Assembly: GCA_029204225.1 (NCBI GenBank)
Contig: MU832613.1
Span: 1-64,000, forward strand
From: Diphasiastrum complanatum
Lineage: Eukaryota; Streptophyta; Lycopodiopsida; Lycopodiales; Lycopodiaceae
Direction of reading: 5' to 3'
DNA length: 64,000 bases
In this document: positions 1-12,000 of the stretch, piece by piece
Numbering within the stretch: the first letter of the stretch is position 1
Layout: each line of letters starts with the position of its first letter
The notes under the pieces: model-generated
Seen by the model: only the letters and a program-made list of their open reading frames with translations
The model's database searches: none
Told to the model about the DNA's origin: nothing
Made by a program: the position numbers and the translations under genes

Positions 1-2
1 CA

Positions 3-1445
3 GATGACGTTGAGGATTCTGAGCTGTATTACCCAAGCAAAACCCCAGTGGTTGAGGGTCAGTTGACTCAAGGATTCAAATGGAAACAGTATTCCATTCA
101 AGATGAGTACTTGCTCTATAGAGATAGAGTATGTGTCCCCAATTCAGAGGATTATAGGCAGCAGGTCCTATATGAATGTCATGACAATCCTAGCGCGGGA
201 CACCCAGGCATACAGAAGACCTATGAGCTTCTTCGTAGGCAATTTTTCTGGCCCAGTATGAAAAAGGACGTCCACCAGTATGTAACCAGTTGCCAGAAAT
301 GTCAAGTAAATAAAGCAGAGCGTTTAAAGGCAGGAGGGTTGTTGCATCCCTTAGAAATACCAGCTGGTAAATGGGAGAGTATCTCCATGGATTTTATAGT
401 AGGCCTGCCTAAAACCCAAAAGGGTAATGACGCTATATGGGTCACAGTTGACCGTCTGACCAAAATGGCTCATTTTATTCCGACCAAAACAACCGTTAGA
501 GCTCCAGAGTTAGCGAGGTTGTTTGTAGACGGGCTATTTAAATTGTACGGTCTACCTTCCGGCATAGTCAGCGACCGGGACAGTAAGTTTACTGGAAATT
601 TTTGGAAGGCAGTATTCCATCATCTCCATACTAAACTTAATATGAGTACCACCGACCATCCACAGACGGACGGTCAAACAGAAAGGGTAAATCAAGTGCT
701 GGAGGATATGCTTCGTGCATACGTCAGCAAGAGGCAGACTAATTGGGAGGAGTATCTCTCGATATTAGAGTTTGCTTACAACAGTACCAAACATTCAGCT
801 ACGGGATACAGCCCATTTATGCTGATGTACGGTTTTCAGCCACGCTCACCCACAGCTGTAGGGTTTAAACAAGAAAAAGTTGAAGCAGCCGGAAACTTTT
901 TAGAAGACCTAAACCAGATGATAGAACATGCTAAGCGTAGCATTAGACAATCCCAGGATCGAGCCAGGCATTATGCAGATCCACACAGACGGGATGTGCA
1001 GTTCTCCACTGGTGAGAGAGTCTACTTGAGAGTCCCAGTTGACTCTAAAACCCTCAAATCAGGAGTGTGTGCTAAGTTGTCTCCAAGGTATTGTGGTCCC
1101 TTTACCATCAGTAGGAGACTAGGCGAGGTCACCTATGAACTAGAACTCCCACACAGCAGTAAGGTTTTTCCAGTCTTTCATGTAAGTCAGTTACGAAAAG
1201 CCTTAACCAGATCAGATAATCTGGTAGGGGACAGTGTTCTAGTTCTCCCATTGGATCCTCAACAACCTCCACATGAGCCAGAGGAGATTCTTGATAGTAG
1301 AGAGACGCAGACTCGTCATACTCTATACCGAGAATATCTGGTTAAGTGGAATGATCAGCCTGTTGAGAATGCCACTTGGGAAAGAGGCAGCGTCCTTCAC
1401 AAGATTTTTCCAGACTTTGTCTTAGAGGACCAAGACGGTTCTTAA
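3..1445 (+). CDS. Element A: integrase and chromodomain end of Ty3/gypsy pol (5' truncated by window edge)
   Basis: The frame is open from the window edge to TAA at 1443-1445, about 480 residues. It shows the zinc-binding HHCC domain (CHDNPSAGHPG ... CQKCQVNK), then the catalytic core with D in MDFIVGLP, D in VSDRDSKF and E in DGQTERVNQ. After these come the GPF/Y-type module (RYCGPF) and a C-terminal chromodomain ([11 protein letters not shown] ... ATWERG). A chromodomain after integrase places it in the chromoviruses (Tekay/Del-like), whose integrase inserts element cDNA and whose chromodomain directs it to chromatin. No stop interrupts this part, so the copy is young. It sits antisense in MUS81 intron 10. 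Confidence 0.93.
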   Translation, partial: DDVEDSELYYPSKTPVVEGQLTQGFKWKQYSIQDEYLLYRDRVCVPNSEDYRQQVLYECHDNPSAGHPGIQKTYELLRRQFFWPSMKKDVHQYVTSCQKCQVNKAERLKAGGLLHPLEIPAGKWESISMDFIVGLPKTQKGNDAIWVTVDRLTKMAHFIPTKTTVRAPELARLFVDGLFKLYGLPSGIVSDRDSKFTGNFWKAVFHHLHTKLNMSTTDHPQTDGQTERVNQVLEDMLRAYVSKRQTNWEEYLSILEFAYNSTKHSATGYSPFMLMYGFQPRSPTAVGFKQEKVEAAGNFLEDLNQMIEHAKRSIRQSQDRARHYADPHRRDVQFSTGERVYLRVPVDSKTLKSGVCAKLSPRYCGPFTISRRLGEVTYELELPHSSKVFPVFHVSQLRKALTRSDNLVGDSVLVLPLDPQQPPHEPEEILDSRETQTRHTLYREYLVKWNDQPVENATWERGSVLHKIFPDFVLEDQDGS

Positions 1446-1456
1446 GGGGGAGGGAG
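1444..1456 (+). other. Polypurine tract of element A
   Basis: A purine run, AAGGGGGAGGGAG, lies directly between the pol stop codon and the LTR start TGTTACGAG. This is the normal place for plus-strand priming. The same arrangement recurs before the second A-family LTR at 32227. Confidence 0.75.
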
Positions 1457-1814
1457 TGTTACGAGCTCGTAACCAGTGCCGAACCCTAGAGAACACAGAT
1501 AGGTCAGATACCACAGTCAGGGTCGTGTCCAGCGTACATGACCAACAGGGCAAGACAGTGTGAGTAGTGTGCCCCAGCACGGTCCATAGCTATGGCGGGC
1601 CAAACACAGCCTAGGGACCCTGTCAGCAGGATAGGGCCCCCAGTTGGGTCCCGACGTGCAGTCGGCCACGTCAGTGCCACGTGGCCGACACTTGGCAGTT
1701 GCATGCTACCAGTCCTCACACTGGGCTAGGAGGGGCTTACTCTATATCAGGGAGTAGGCAAGGTTGGGTGGATCAGTTAGTGTTTGCCCTACTGTGGTGT
1801 TAGGATCTATTACA
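1457..1814 (+). repeat. LTR of element A (358 bp)
   Basis: It starts TGTTACGAGCTCG and ends TATTACA, forming a short TGTTA/TAACA-type terminal inverted repeat. A second copy at 32227-32580 aligns along its full length and differs by a few substitutions, a 6-bp and a 2-bp indel. It is a 3' LTR because it follows pol and the polypurine tract. Confidence 0.88.
1661..1689 (+). promoter_or_regulatory. Inverted repeat with G-box inside the A LTR
   Basis: GTCGGCCACGT (1661-1671) and ACGTGGCCGAC (1679-1689) are perfect inverted repeats around a 7-base loop, and the right arm contains CACGTG. G-box/ABRE cores are known bZIP and bHLH sites. In the 32.4 kb copy the left arm has one C-to-T change. A regulatory role is inferred. 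Confidence 0.5.
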
Positions 1815-2307
1815 GGATCACCGTCATCCATCCCTATCATTCATAGATTCCATATCTCCCCTACCACCCTCTCTGATCATTCATTCTTATCCTTCGCTAT
1901 TGGCCACCTTCCACCATTACAACCTCTACACCAGTCCATCCTTCCCCGTGCACCCAAATACACCTTCCACCCCCTCTCCATCCCACTCTGCCAGGAATCC
2001 CTCACCTCCTTACTTCACTCTTTTCCACACAGTGAACCGCTGGAGTCACAAGCCACCTTCCTCACCACCTATCTCCACACTGCTGCTACCTTGGCTTTCC
2101 CCTCTAAACCTCATAAACACAAACCAGTCCATCCATGATCATCCTGACCTTTCCATCCACCATGGTATGACACGGAATGTCGATCCCTTCACCACTCTGT
2201 CACACATGCTCGTTTCCACGCCCGCCATCTCCTCCACTCCTCACGGCAATTGTATAATCGTACACTTCGACGCAAAAAACGTGCCTATGATGACTCCGAA
2301 GGTAATA
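1815..2307 (+). pseudogene. LINE ORF2 fragment, end of endonuclease domain
   Basis: A single forward frame with only two TGA stops carries TTLSDHSFLSFAIG, like the SDH motif of APE-type LINE endonucleases. The linker to reverse transcriptase follows, with PWYDTECR and RRKKRAYDD. It begins at the last base of the A LTR and ends where an inverted A fragment begins. Both ends are truncated and no reverse transcriptase is present. Assignment is by motif only. Confidence 0.6.
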
Positions 2308-2640
2308 TTGTTTCCATTTGAATCCTTGAGTCAACTGACCCTCAACCACTGGGGTTTGCTTGGGTAATACAGGCTCAGAATCCTCAACGTCATCTGACGA
2401 CATATACTCGGACTCATCATCATCCTCAACGGAAGCTGTCGTATTCTTGGATGAACTGGCACCAGCCCCGGGAACTGGTTCTGGAGTCTGTAACTGTCTG
2501 CTTTGGACTGACTTCCAAATAGTAGAGAAGAATGCATCATGCTGGCACTTCCCTCTCAAGGACTCAAGTAACTCATTACGAATCTGAGTAAAACTCAGCT
2601 CGTTTATCATAGGCATTCTGCTAAGGGCATCTGCTACTGT
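2308..2640 (-). pseudogene. Inverted fragment of element A (end of RNase H to start of integrase)
   Basis: The reverse strand encodes VADALSRMPMINELSF, the end of RNase H, then an acidic serine-rich spacer and VEGQLTQGFKWKQY. That is the segment immediately before the integrase of element A. Positions 2308-2398 repeat window positions 1-91 in inverted orientation with few differences. The 60 bases beyond 2640 are no longer recognisable as RNase H. Confidence 0.8.
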
Positions 2641-2842
2641 ACTTCCACAGAGAGAATCAAGAAAAGCCCTTCTCAGCTCTTCCTCAACTGCTAGCATAAA
2701 CACTAAATTGTAAGGAAGGAATCAAATCTTCAAGCCAAGATCATTGAAACTGATATCAAAACAATGGAAAAATTAAGAAACATAATGAAAATATAGAGAA
2801 AATGGATTAAGTTTTTGATTTAAGTATCACATGTGCCCTTAC

Positions 2843-3001
2843 CATCAATCGTAATTTTTGTTGTTTATATCGAGTATCTTTGATGGACGTCCACAAGTCA
2901 TCAACTGCCTTTCTTTCAACAATGAAATCCAATACGTATTCTGTTTCATGAAATTTATCTCGAGCTATCCAAGTAGCATCTCCAATTGGGAGATGCCGAA
3001 T
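2843..3001 (-). CDS. MUS81: MUS81 exon 10 (ERKX3D nuclease motif)
   Basis: 159 nt encode [34 protein letters not shown] and [12 protein letters not shown] and ERKAVDD are the metal-binding catalytic motif. The acceptor is TCTGGTCAG and the donor ATG|GTAAGG. The remaining exons are not in the window. Confidence 0.95.
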
Positions 3002-6000
3002 CTGACCAGACAAGCACCATAAATGCAATGAATGAACATGTTTAGAAATTAAGGTCCTATGTTGCAAAAATCTAATCACCTTGTGTCATTTTCAGTTGCA
3101 TCATAGAGCACAAACCTCAACCTCAACTTGATATTGACTTCGCAACCGGTTCGCAAAATTGGGCTTGTAATTGAGCCTGAAGATGCAAAAAACTTGTCAC
3201 ACCCCAATTTATTTTGTCAAAAGAATATAGAGTAGGCATCATAATAAACCATGCAACAAGATGATGCGTATGCATAGCGTGCTCTTCAATAAAGATGAAA
3301 CTTGTCAGCATCACCATTTCTTTCCTAATCAACTATCAATATTCTCAATAAGTGAAATCGTAAATTAGAAAACATAAGCTTTTCTAATACTTTTTATACT
3401 AGCAAGGTAGTTGATAGGATGATTTTATACAAGTCAACAAGCCATCACCAAGGACTCCATGGCTGTCACAAAACCCCATTCTCAGATTTTGCAGCTATTC
3501 GTCAATTATCTAAATGTTACAAAAGAAAAGCTAGAGGCAGTCAATGAATGCGTCTTCTCAACCTATTGATATCGAGTCCAGATAATGCTGAACAAAATCA
3601 AAGCTACAACCATAAAATATCAATCCATAGGTATATTCTTATGAAATTAATATGGATAAAAGTAACCTCGACCTACGTTCTAGTGTTGATCGTACGTGTA
3701 AATATGTGGAAGGTGTAGAGTTCATTCTGGGGCTGCATCACCTTTCAAAAGCCGTTTTTTGAAATATGTTCACTTGAAGCTACAAATCTTGGGTCCTTTT
3801 CTCCTGTGTGATTGGCTTGATAGAGTAGGAGAGCAAGCTGGAAGAGACCAACAATGAATCAGATTGGAGCTGGCCATCGAAGGGAGGCAGATTTTGGCAG
3901 CTTCTTCACCACCTATCACTTGCTAAAGTTTCTATCACACCTGGGAAGCCTACTTCCCTACTTGGCAGTGTATTTAGTGGACAATTTGGCAACCTCGTCA
4001 CCACATATCGCTTGCTGGCTTTTCTGTCACAATTGGGCAGCTTGGGTGCCCTCATTTGTGGTGAACTTTTTGGCACTTCCTTGCTGGATTTTTTTGACAC
4101 ATTGGAAGCCGCACCTTGGACAATACCAAACACAATCTCTCGTTATATGCCTTCACAGAACCAATTTGTTCCAATCAATAACACATTTCCATATAATAAT
4201 CTATGAAAGCTTCCATACAAAACTCCTTGAAGTTATCCTATATTTGTCGTGTCAACTCCTGGTCATGTAGCACTTTTTTCCACCAATTAAAAGCTTTTCC
4301 ACAAAAGTAAGATGTTGCCAATGTAATCTTGCCTTGATTGAAACTCAAATATAGCTGAGAATTCTCATCCAATCAATATATCCAATTTTCAATATTATGG
4401 AAATGTACTTAGAATCCCTTGCCCAATGTATGGTAGATTATAATTATGAAATTGTAAATGGCTAAGTCACCGGCCTGTGGAGACAATTGTAAATTGCAAT
4501 GTAAATATCTGTTATAGTGACTAAATTCGAGATGGCCAAGGGGGTACTGGGTCTCATAAGAGTCTGCTGCTGGACTAACCTCCTAAAAAGTAGGAAGGGT
4601 TGACTGGTCAACGTGACATGTGTCATATGCTCACTGGGACACTTGGTCCAGTGCATGAGTGACACTTGTCAGACGGTCAATGGACAGGTCAACAAGACGT
4701 GTCATATGCTCATTGGGACACTTGGTCCAATGTATGAGCGACACGTGTCAGACTGTCCACCTACTAGCTTGCCTATGTGTCAGGGTACTGCCAAGTGGCA
4801 AGTGTCGGCTGTGCATGGAGTTTGCCATGTGTCGACGTTAGGATGTGTCAGGGTTAAGGGGTGCTTGAGGGGATATAGTGTGAGCCTAATCAGGCATTCC
4901 TCATGATGGTATTCCTATGCAGCTATGGTTGGGAGGAGACTTGCAGCGGGTGTATTTACTTGGGGTTTGTGAGCTTGTGTGCAACATTTGGTATCAGAGC
5001 AGTTACTTTCAAAACTTGTGTGGGATTTCGCATCTTCAGTTAGGGTTTGGAGCATTCTTGGAGAGCCAGCGCCCTACTGCAAGTGATCTGTTGGCAGATT
5101 TGGAGCCCATAAGATAGCAGATTGAAGCCCTATGGTGGATTGCTGATCTGCAGGCAGCCTTTGAGCATTTTCTAATACGCGGCTTGATTATTCTTTCGCT
5201 TTTGTGAAAATCCAGCCCACATAGGATTTGTTAATCTGTTTGTAACTTCTTCAATACTCAGTATTTTTCAGAACTGTCAGTTGCAATAAGCTTCTTGTGG
5301 TAGGTCGCTGGTAGGGTAGGGCTTTTCGCCTTCTGATTCGGTGATCATCCATAGTTTTTGGCCAATTGTCAGTTTGAAACCCCAGTTTGCTGGTTTTTGG
5401 AGAAGAAGAGTCTATGTGTAGTTAGAACTTGGCTGTAGGAGATCTATTCTATCCAATTCTTCTAGGAATTCAGGGCAACCTATCTGTGTAGTGATTTGAG
5501 GTGCTGAGAGCCTGGTTTTGCTATGTTTCTGCTACCTATTTTTTCTGCTATGGCATCCGCAAGCAACACCAGTCAAGATCCACAGAGATTAGATGCTATA
5601 TGTTCCAAGGTGGATACTATCGAAGCTACTCTTAAGCTGATTCTGGAGCAACTCAAAGGTAAAGGGGTTAGTGTTCCTGAGAGAGTCAGTGGTACAGCTA
5701 TGGAAGCAGAAAGGACATTGTCAACGGGCCATGAAGCTAAGTTGGGGTTTCGAAAGAGAAATCTACCTACTATCAAAGATTTACAACCTCCGAAGTGTAG
5801 GAAATCAAAGTGCCAAGATCCTTCTAACATTCAATCTCCATATACAAGAAGAAGAAAAAGAGGAAGAAGAAGAAGAGGGAGAGGGTTAGGCGCCCTCAAG
5901 GAGAGAGAAAGTAGTAGCAATGCTTGAAAGGGAATAAATTACAAATGAACAAAGAGTAGATATAAATAGGCCTTCCAAGGGCCTAGACTTTTCCAAACTC

Positions 6001-9000
6001 TAAGTTCTAGAACCTTCCAAGACCCACTACTAATTATAGGGCACCCCCAAAAGTCAAGATAGGGTCCCTTAACATAATTAGACTTTACTTGGACCCACAA
6101 ATTACTACTGGACCAAAATTGGGTCCAACTCAACTAAAATTGACTTAACATGGTCTAAATAGTAAACCTGACCCATGGTTACACAAGTCTCGACCTTTTG
6201 GGTCAAAGTAACCTATGGGAAACTAACATTATCATTTATTACTTCTAACACGAAGTTCACTGGAGCAGTATCTATGAGAACTATTGATGCCGTTGAGAAT
6301 TGGTTGCAAAAGTGGGAGAAAGCATTCCAGATGTGTGGCATAGACGATGAAACTGAGATGATTGCTGAAGCCACATATCGTTTTCAAGAGTCAGCACAAA
6401 GGTGGTGGAAGAAGGTGGAAAAGGATGACCTAGTTCCAACCACATGGGAGGCATTCCGGCAAATGTTTGCGCAAAACTGGGTGCCTATGGATGAAAACAA
6501 CAGAGCCATGCAACAATGGTCTTATTTGAAGCAGGGTAACTTGAGCGTGCAGGACTACGCAGACAAGTACCGAGAGGCTTTGTTACGCATTCCTCAAGAA
6601 GTTCCTATGTACATGCAAATATTTCACTTTGTGGAGGGACTTCGAGAGAGTATTCGCCCTTTCGTGCGGAAGGAGCAAATTCATGATTTGCGGGGAGCCA
6701 TCCAGATGGCTTTGTATTATGAAGATGGGAAAAAAGGCCCGGATCCTGTTGCGATAGCTGGTACAGGTGGTCAGCAACCTTGGGGACGCAAGGGCAAATG
6801 GAACAAAAAGAGAAAGTTTGAAGGTCAAACCAATCAGTGGCAAGCTCCGGGTGACCAAAGGAAAAAGGGTGCAGGGGTTCCAAAAGGCAAAGGGTTGTAT
6901 GGGCAGCCCAATGCCCAAAAGGGTCAGCGTCCATCAATGTTGTCGCCTCAAGACCAAGAACGTGCAAAGCGGGAGAACCTCTGTTTTGGATGTTTAAGAC
7001 AGCATAGGTGGAAGGAATGTCCACGGAACTTGATGCGGACCACATATAATCTTCAGGTGGACCAAATGAACCAGGTTGATGACCCTATGACAGTGGAAGA
7101 GATCGAGCAGGAAGCCAATCCAGATGTTCCACGCCTCATGAATGTTTCGGTGGTCAGGAGAGTGGACACGGCTCCACCAGCGCTTTTGTCAAAATCGGCT
7201 CGCCAAGGGTATCAATTTCCTAACACTTCTCTTATTGCTATGCAAGGACAGCTGTAGAGATGTTCAGGTTCTATTTGACACTGGGTCCTCTCATAATGTG
7301 TTGAATTCAACTTTAATACGGAAGTTAGGTGTGAATACTCAACCATCCCAGTACCAATACACAGTGGAAATGGCTGATGGAAAGGGTACAAAGATTTGGG
7401 ATAAGAGGGTTGTGGGCATTCCACTAACTGTACAAAGCTACACAGAAGAGTTGGATTTTGAAATAACACGGCTTGCGCGGTTTGATGTGGTGTTGGGCAT
7501 TTGTTGGCACACGATGCAGAAGCCACACATAGCCTGGGATACTCATGTGTATGAATTCCAGTTTGATGGTGTGATAAATGCCCTTCGTGGTGAGCGGGAT
7601 GTGCCTCCTGGACCGCTTGTTTCAGCTACGCAGTTGCGTAGGATCCATTGTGAGTGCATGTGTGTTTGCTTTCTACTTGATATGTCTACTAACTAGTCAG
7701 AGTAGCATGCAGTGTGTGCAAACCAGTACTATTGCCAATTTGGATCAAGAGATTAAGAGAGAGTTTTCAGATGTGTTCATAAATGATCTTCCATCTGTTT
7801 TACCTCCTAAGAGGAATGTTGAACATAAGATTGAATTAATACCCTGATCATGTCCTGTCAATAGACGTCCTTACAGAATAAGTCTTAAGGAGGAAGAGGA
7901 AGTGAGACGGATGGTCAATGATTATCTGGCCAAGGGGCAGATACGACCTAGTTATTCCCCTTTTGCCTCTCCAGTCATTCTTGTAAAAAAGAATGATGGA
8001 TCATGGCGTATGTGTGTGGATTATCGAGATTTGAACAAGATAACGGTTAAACATCGATATCCTATGCCACGTATAGATGATTTGCTTGATGCCTTGTCAG
8101 GTGCCACTGTGTTCAGTAAAATAGACCTAAAGAGTGGATACCATCATGTTAGAGTTCGTGAAGAGGATGTACACAAGACTGCCTTCAAAACTCGGTTCGG
8201 TCACTATGAGTATCTTGTGATGCCATTTGGATTGACTAATGCCCCAGCTACATTCATGATGATGATGAATGATGTGCTCAGACCGTATATGGGTAAATTT
8301 GTCGTAAACTTTGTTGATGACATTCTGACTTACAGTGCAGGTGAGGTCAAGCATATGGCTCACCTTAGGACTGTGTTGTCTACTTTGAGGGAAAACACTT
8401 TGTTTGCCAATAGTAAAAAAAGTGAATCGTTTAAAAAAGAGATTGAGTATCTTGGTCATGTAGTGTCTGTTGATGGAGTAAGGCCAGATCCTAAGAAGGT
8501 TGTTGTGATCGTTGCGTGGCCTGTGCCAGCTGATTTGACAACACTCTGTTCTTTTCTTGGATTGGCAGTATTCTATAGAAAATATGTTAAAAAATACTCC
8601 TATATTGCAGCATCTTTGACTGATTTGACTCAAAAGAATAGATTTGGTGAGTGGACTGAACTGCAGCAAGCAAGCTTTGATCAGTTGAAACAAGCTATTG
8701 CTGAGTGCGTCACTCTAAAGATTGTAGACCCTCAAAAGCCCTATGTTATAGATATGTATGCGAGTGACATTGTTGTGGGAGCTGTTCTAATGCAAGAGGG
8801 TAGGCCTGTGGCCTTTGAGAGCAAGAAGCTCAACCATGCTCAGAAAATTTATCCAACTCATGAAAAGGAGTTATAGTTCATGCATTAAAGGCATGGAGGC
8901 ATTATCTGTATGGATCGGAATTTGAGGTATTCACTGATCATGATACCTTGAGATACTTTTGTAAGCAGCCAGACCTTAGAGGCCGGCAAGCCAGATGGTC

Positions 9001-12000
9001 TGAGCTCATGCAGGAATTCCTTATGGAGATTCGGTACAAGAAAGGTGCCGAGAATCGTGTGGCAAATGCACTATCTCGTGTGGAATATCAAATGTCATTT
9101 GTAGTCATTGAAAATGACTTATTGTCTAAGATAAGAAAGGCTCAGCGGGAAGATCCTCACTATAAGAAAGTGGAACAGGAGGTGAGTCATGGCCATGCAG
9201 AGTCTCAAGAGGAGAGCTCTTCTACCTTGGTTCGCACTTATCTTAAGTATTCCTTAGAAGATGGAATAGTGATGAGAAATGGCAAGGCTCTTATTCCGGC
9301 TTGTGAGGTGCTGCGAAAGAGGATCTTGCATCTCTGTCACGATAGCCCTAGTGCTGGTCATCCTGGTGTGGATAGGACCTATGAGTTGATACGACGTAAC
9401 TTTTGGTGGTCGAGACTTAAGAAAGAAGTAAACCATTATGTGACACATTGTTTTAAGTGTCAAGTTAATAAGGCTGAAAGGATTAAAGTGCTTGGATTAT
9501 TACGCCCGTTACGTATACCAGAAGGGAGATGGGAGAGTATTTCCATGGACTTTATTACATGTTTACCGCATACGCAGCAACAACATAATGCTATCCTAGT
9601 TGTGGTTGACAGACTCACGAAAATGGCTCATTTTATCCCAACTAGTAATAAGATTGATGCACCTGGTACGGCTGATTTGTTTATATAGCATGTATCAGAC
9701 TTCATGGATTACCTAGATCCATTGTGTCTGACAGAGATTCTCGTTTTACTGGCAATTTTTGGATTGCAGTATTTGAGAAGTTAGAGGTGCAGTTGGGAAT
9801 GCGTAGTTCTGATCATCCTGAAACAGATGGGCAGACTGAGAGAGTTAACCAAACCTTGGAAGACATGCTTAGGGCATATGTGAGTGAAAGGCAAGCGCAA
9901 TGGGAACGTTACCTACCATTGTTGGAGTTTGCCTATAATGATAAAAAGAATGCATCTACTAAGATGAGTCCTTTCAAGCTAAATTATGGTTTTAGACCAG
10001 CCAATCCAGTTACTATAGGTATGCCTCATAAGACACCTAGTGCTACGGAATGTCTAACTCACATGCAACAGATGTTGGAGTTAGCAAAGGAAAATGTAAA
10101 AGCGGCGATGGATCGGGCAAAGACATATGCTGATCTCAATCGTACGCCAAGAGAGTTCGAGGAAGGAGATATGGTATTTCTCAGGATTCCAAAGGACTCG
10201 AAAACCCTAAAGACAGGGAAGTGTTATAAGTTGTCACCTAGATACTGTGGACCTTGGAAAATTGTTAAAAAGATTAATAGCGTTGCTTATGAATTGGATT
10301 TGCCTGTTGGTTGTAAGGTTCATCCTGTTTTTCATGTTTCACGCTTAAAGAAGGTTTTACATGATGGTGGTAACTTGTTGGCTGATGGCCTTGTATTGTT
10401 TCAGGAGCATGGGGAGGTGATGCATGGACCAGCGAGAGTATTGGACTGGATGTTAGAAATAAATGACTATGCTAAAGTTAATCCATAGGCTACTTTGACC
10501 CAAAAGGTCGAGATTTGTGTAACCATGGGTATTTAGTTATTTGGGCCATCTTAAGTTTGTCTTAAGTTCAGTTGGACCCAATTTTGGTCATGTACTGACT
10601 CGTGGGTCCTTAGGGGTCTAATTTTGTTTAGGGGCCCTATCTTGACTTTTGGGAGTGCCCTACATTTAGTAAGTGGTTAACTTTAGGGTTTGGTGGCATT
10701 TGGTCACATCCAGGTAGAGTACTTAGATGCTCATTGTTACCTAGGGGGTATCGGCTAGGGAACCTAACATAAGTATTAGACTTAACTAGGTCTAGTAACC
10801 ATGAAGTTGGACTTGGAATCACGAGCCAAGTTGGGCCCAAGATGAATATTAATTAATAACCTTGAGGATGTCAAGGTTAATGGGGCCTAAGGTGATATTT
10901 TAACATTTGGAGGATCTAGAGTCCCGTGCGCCCAAATGCATGCAGTCCCTTTCATTCTAGCACATGCAGATGCACATGCATGAGGAAGACTCCTTCTCTC
11001 CTTTCTTTAATAAGGCTAGAATGAGTCTTCCTCTCCTTTCTTTAATAAGGCTAGGATGGCGTGGAGAGAGCATTCGTTATGCTCTTGGCTAGTTTGGAGA
11101 GGAGAGCTCTCTCTTCTTCCCTCTCATGTTGGTGCTATGGGACATTAGTAGGAGGTGAATTTGGAGAAGCTAGGCGAAGGAGAACTCCATTATTTTTGTG
11201 GCTGCTCGGAGGAGCTACTATCTTTAGTTTTAGTGGCTATGGTTGGGTAGTAACAAAGAAGATGATTCCAAGTGTTTGCTGAAAACTATCAATCATAAAG
11301 GAGATCCTAAAAGTGGTATCAGAGCGAGGTAGATTGTTGGTTTTTCAGCTCCTCCATTGCTTCATTTTTTGGTGTGTGGTTAATGCTGGTTGCAGGTCTT
11401 CTTGATCAATTTCTGGCAACCGGCCGATTCATTCCTAGAGAGGCCGACTCTCTCTCTAATGACCTGCAGTCCAAACCTTTCGTTCCTCGGAGAGAGAGAG
11501 CCATTAACTCTGATCTGGACACCATGAAGACAGCTGGGATAGCTATAATCCTAAACTAATTTATTTGCTCATCTTGTGTTGATTAAATTCAGGATTCTTA
11601 AATCTGAAAATCGTTCAATTTTTGGTGCTGCCGTAAGCTATCTAATAGAATTTGCATGTGGTTGCATGTGGATTGCATGTGGTTGCGTGTTAATTTTAAT
11701 TAATTGCATGTGGCTACATGTAGCTGCATGTACATGCATGTAATTTAGAAGAACAAATTTGACGAAATTTGTTCCTCCTAAAGTATCATTGTTTCCATGC
11801 AAATTATTTTCACATAAGGATCCTTTGGAAAGGACGTAAATCCTAAAGGATTAGAGGATAAAGTAGTGCCTTTGAAGAGGAATTGTTCCTAAAGGCTTAC
11901 TTTTTTCTACCTTTTGTAGGATGGCATCTATAGGAGGGAATCCAATGGACACTACAACTCCTTCAAGTTCTAATGATCCGACTACTCCTACAATTAGTGA

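Noticed and set aside
1504-1719. Minus-strand ORF inside the A LTR, with a counterpart at 32192-32485
   Set aside because: Conserved only because the LTR is repeated. The two versions diverge in frame after the LTR indels, so it is not a protein gene.
3854-4270. 138-codon ORF in MUS81 intron 8
   Set aside because: It spans degenerate tandem repeats and has overlapping ORFs in other frames; no family features.
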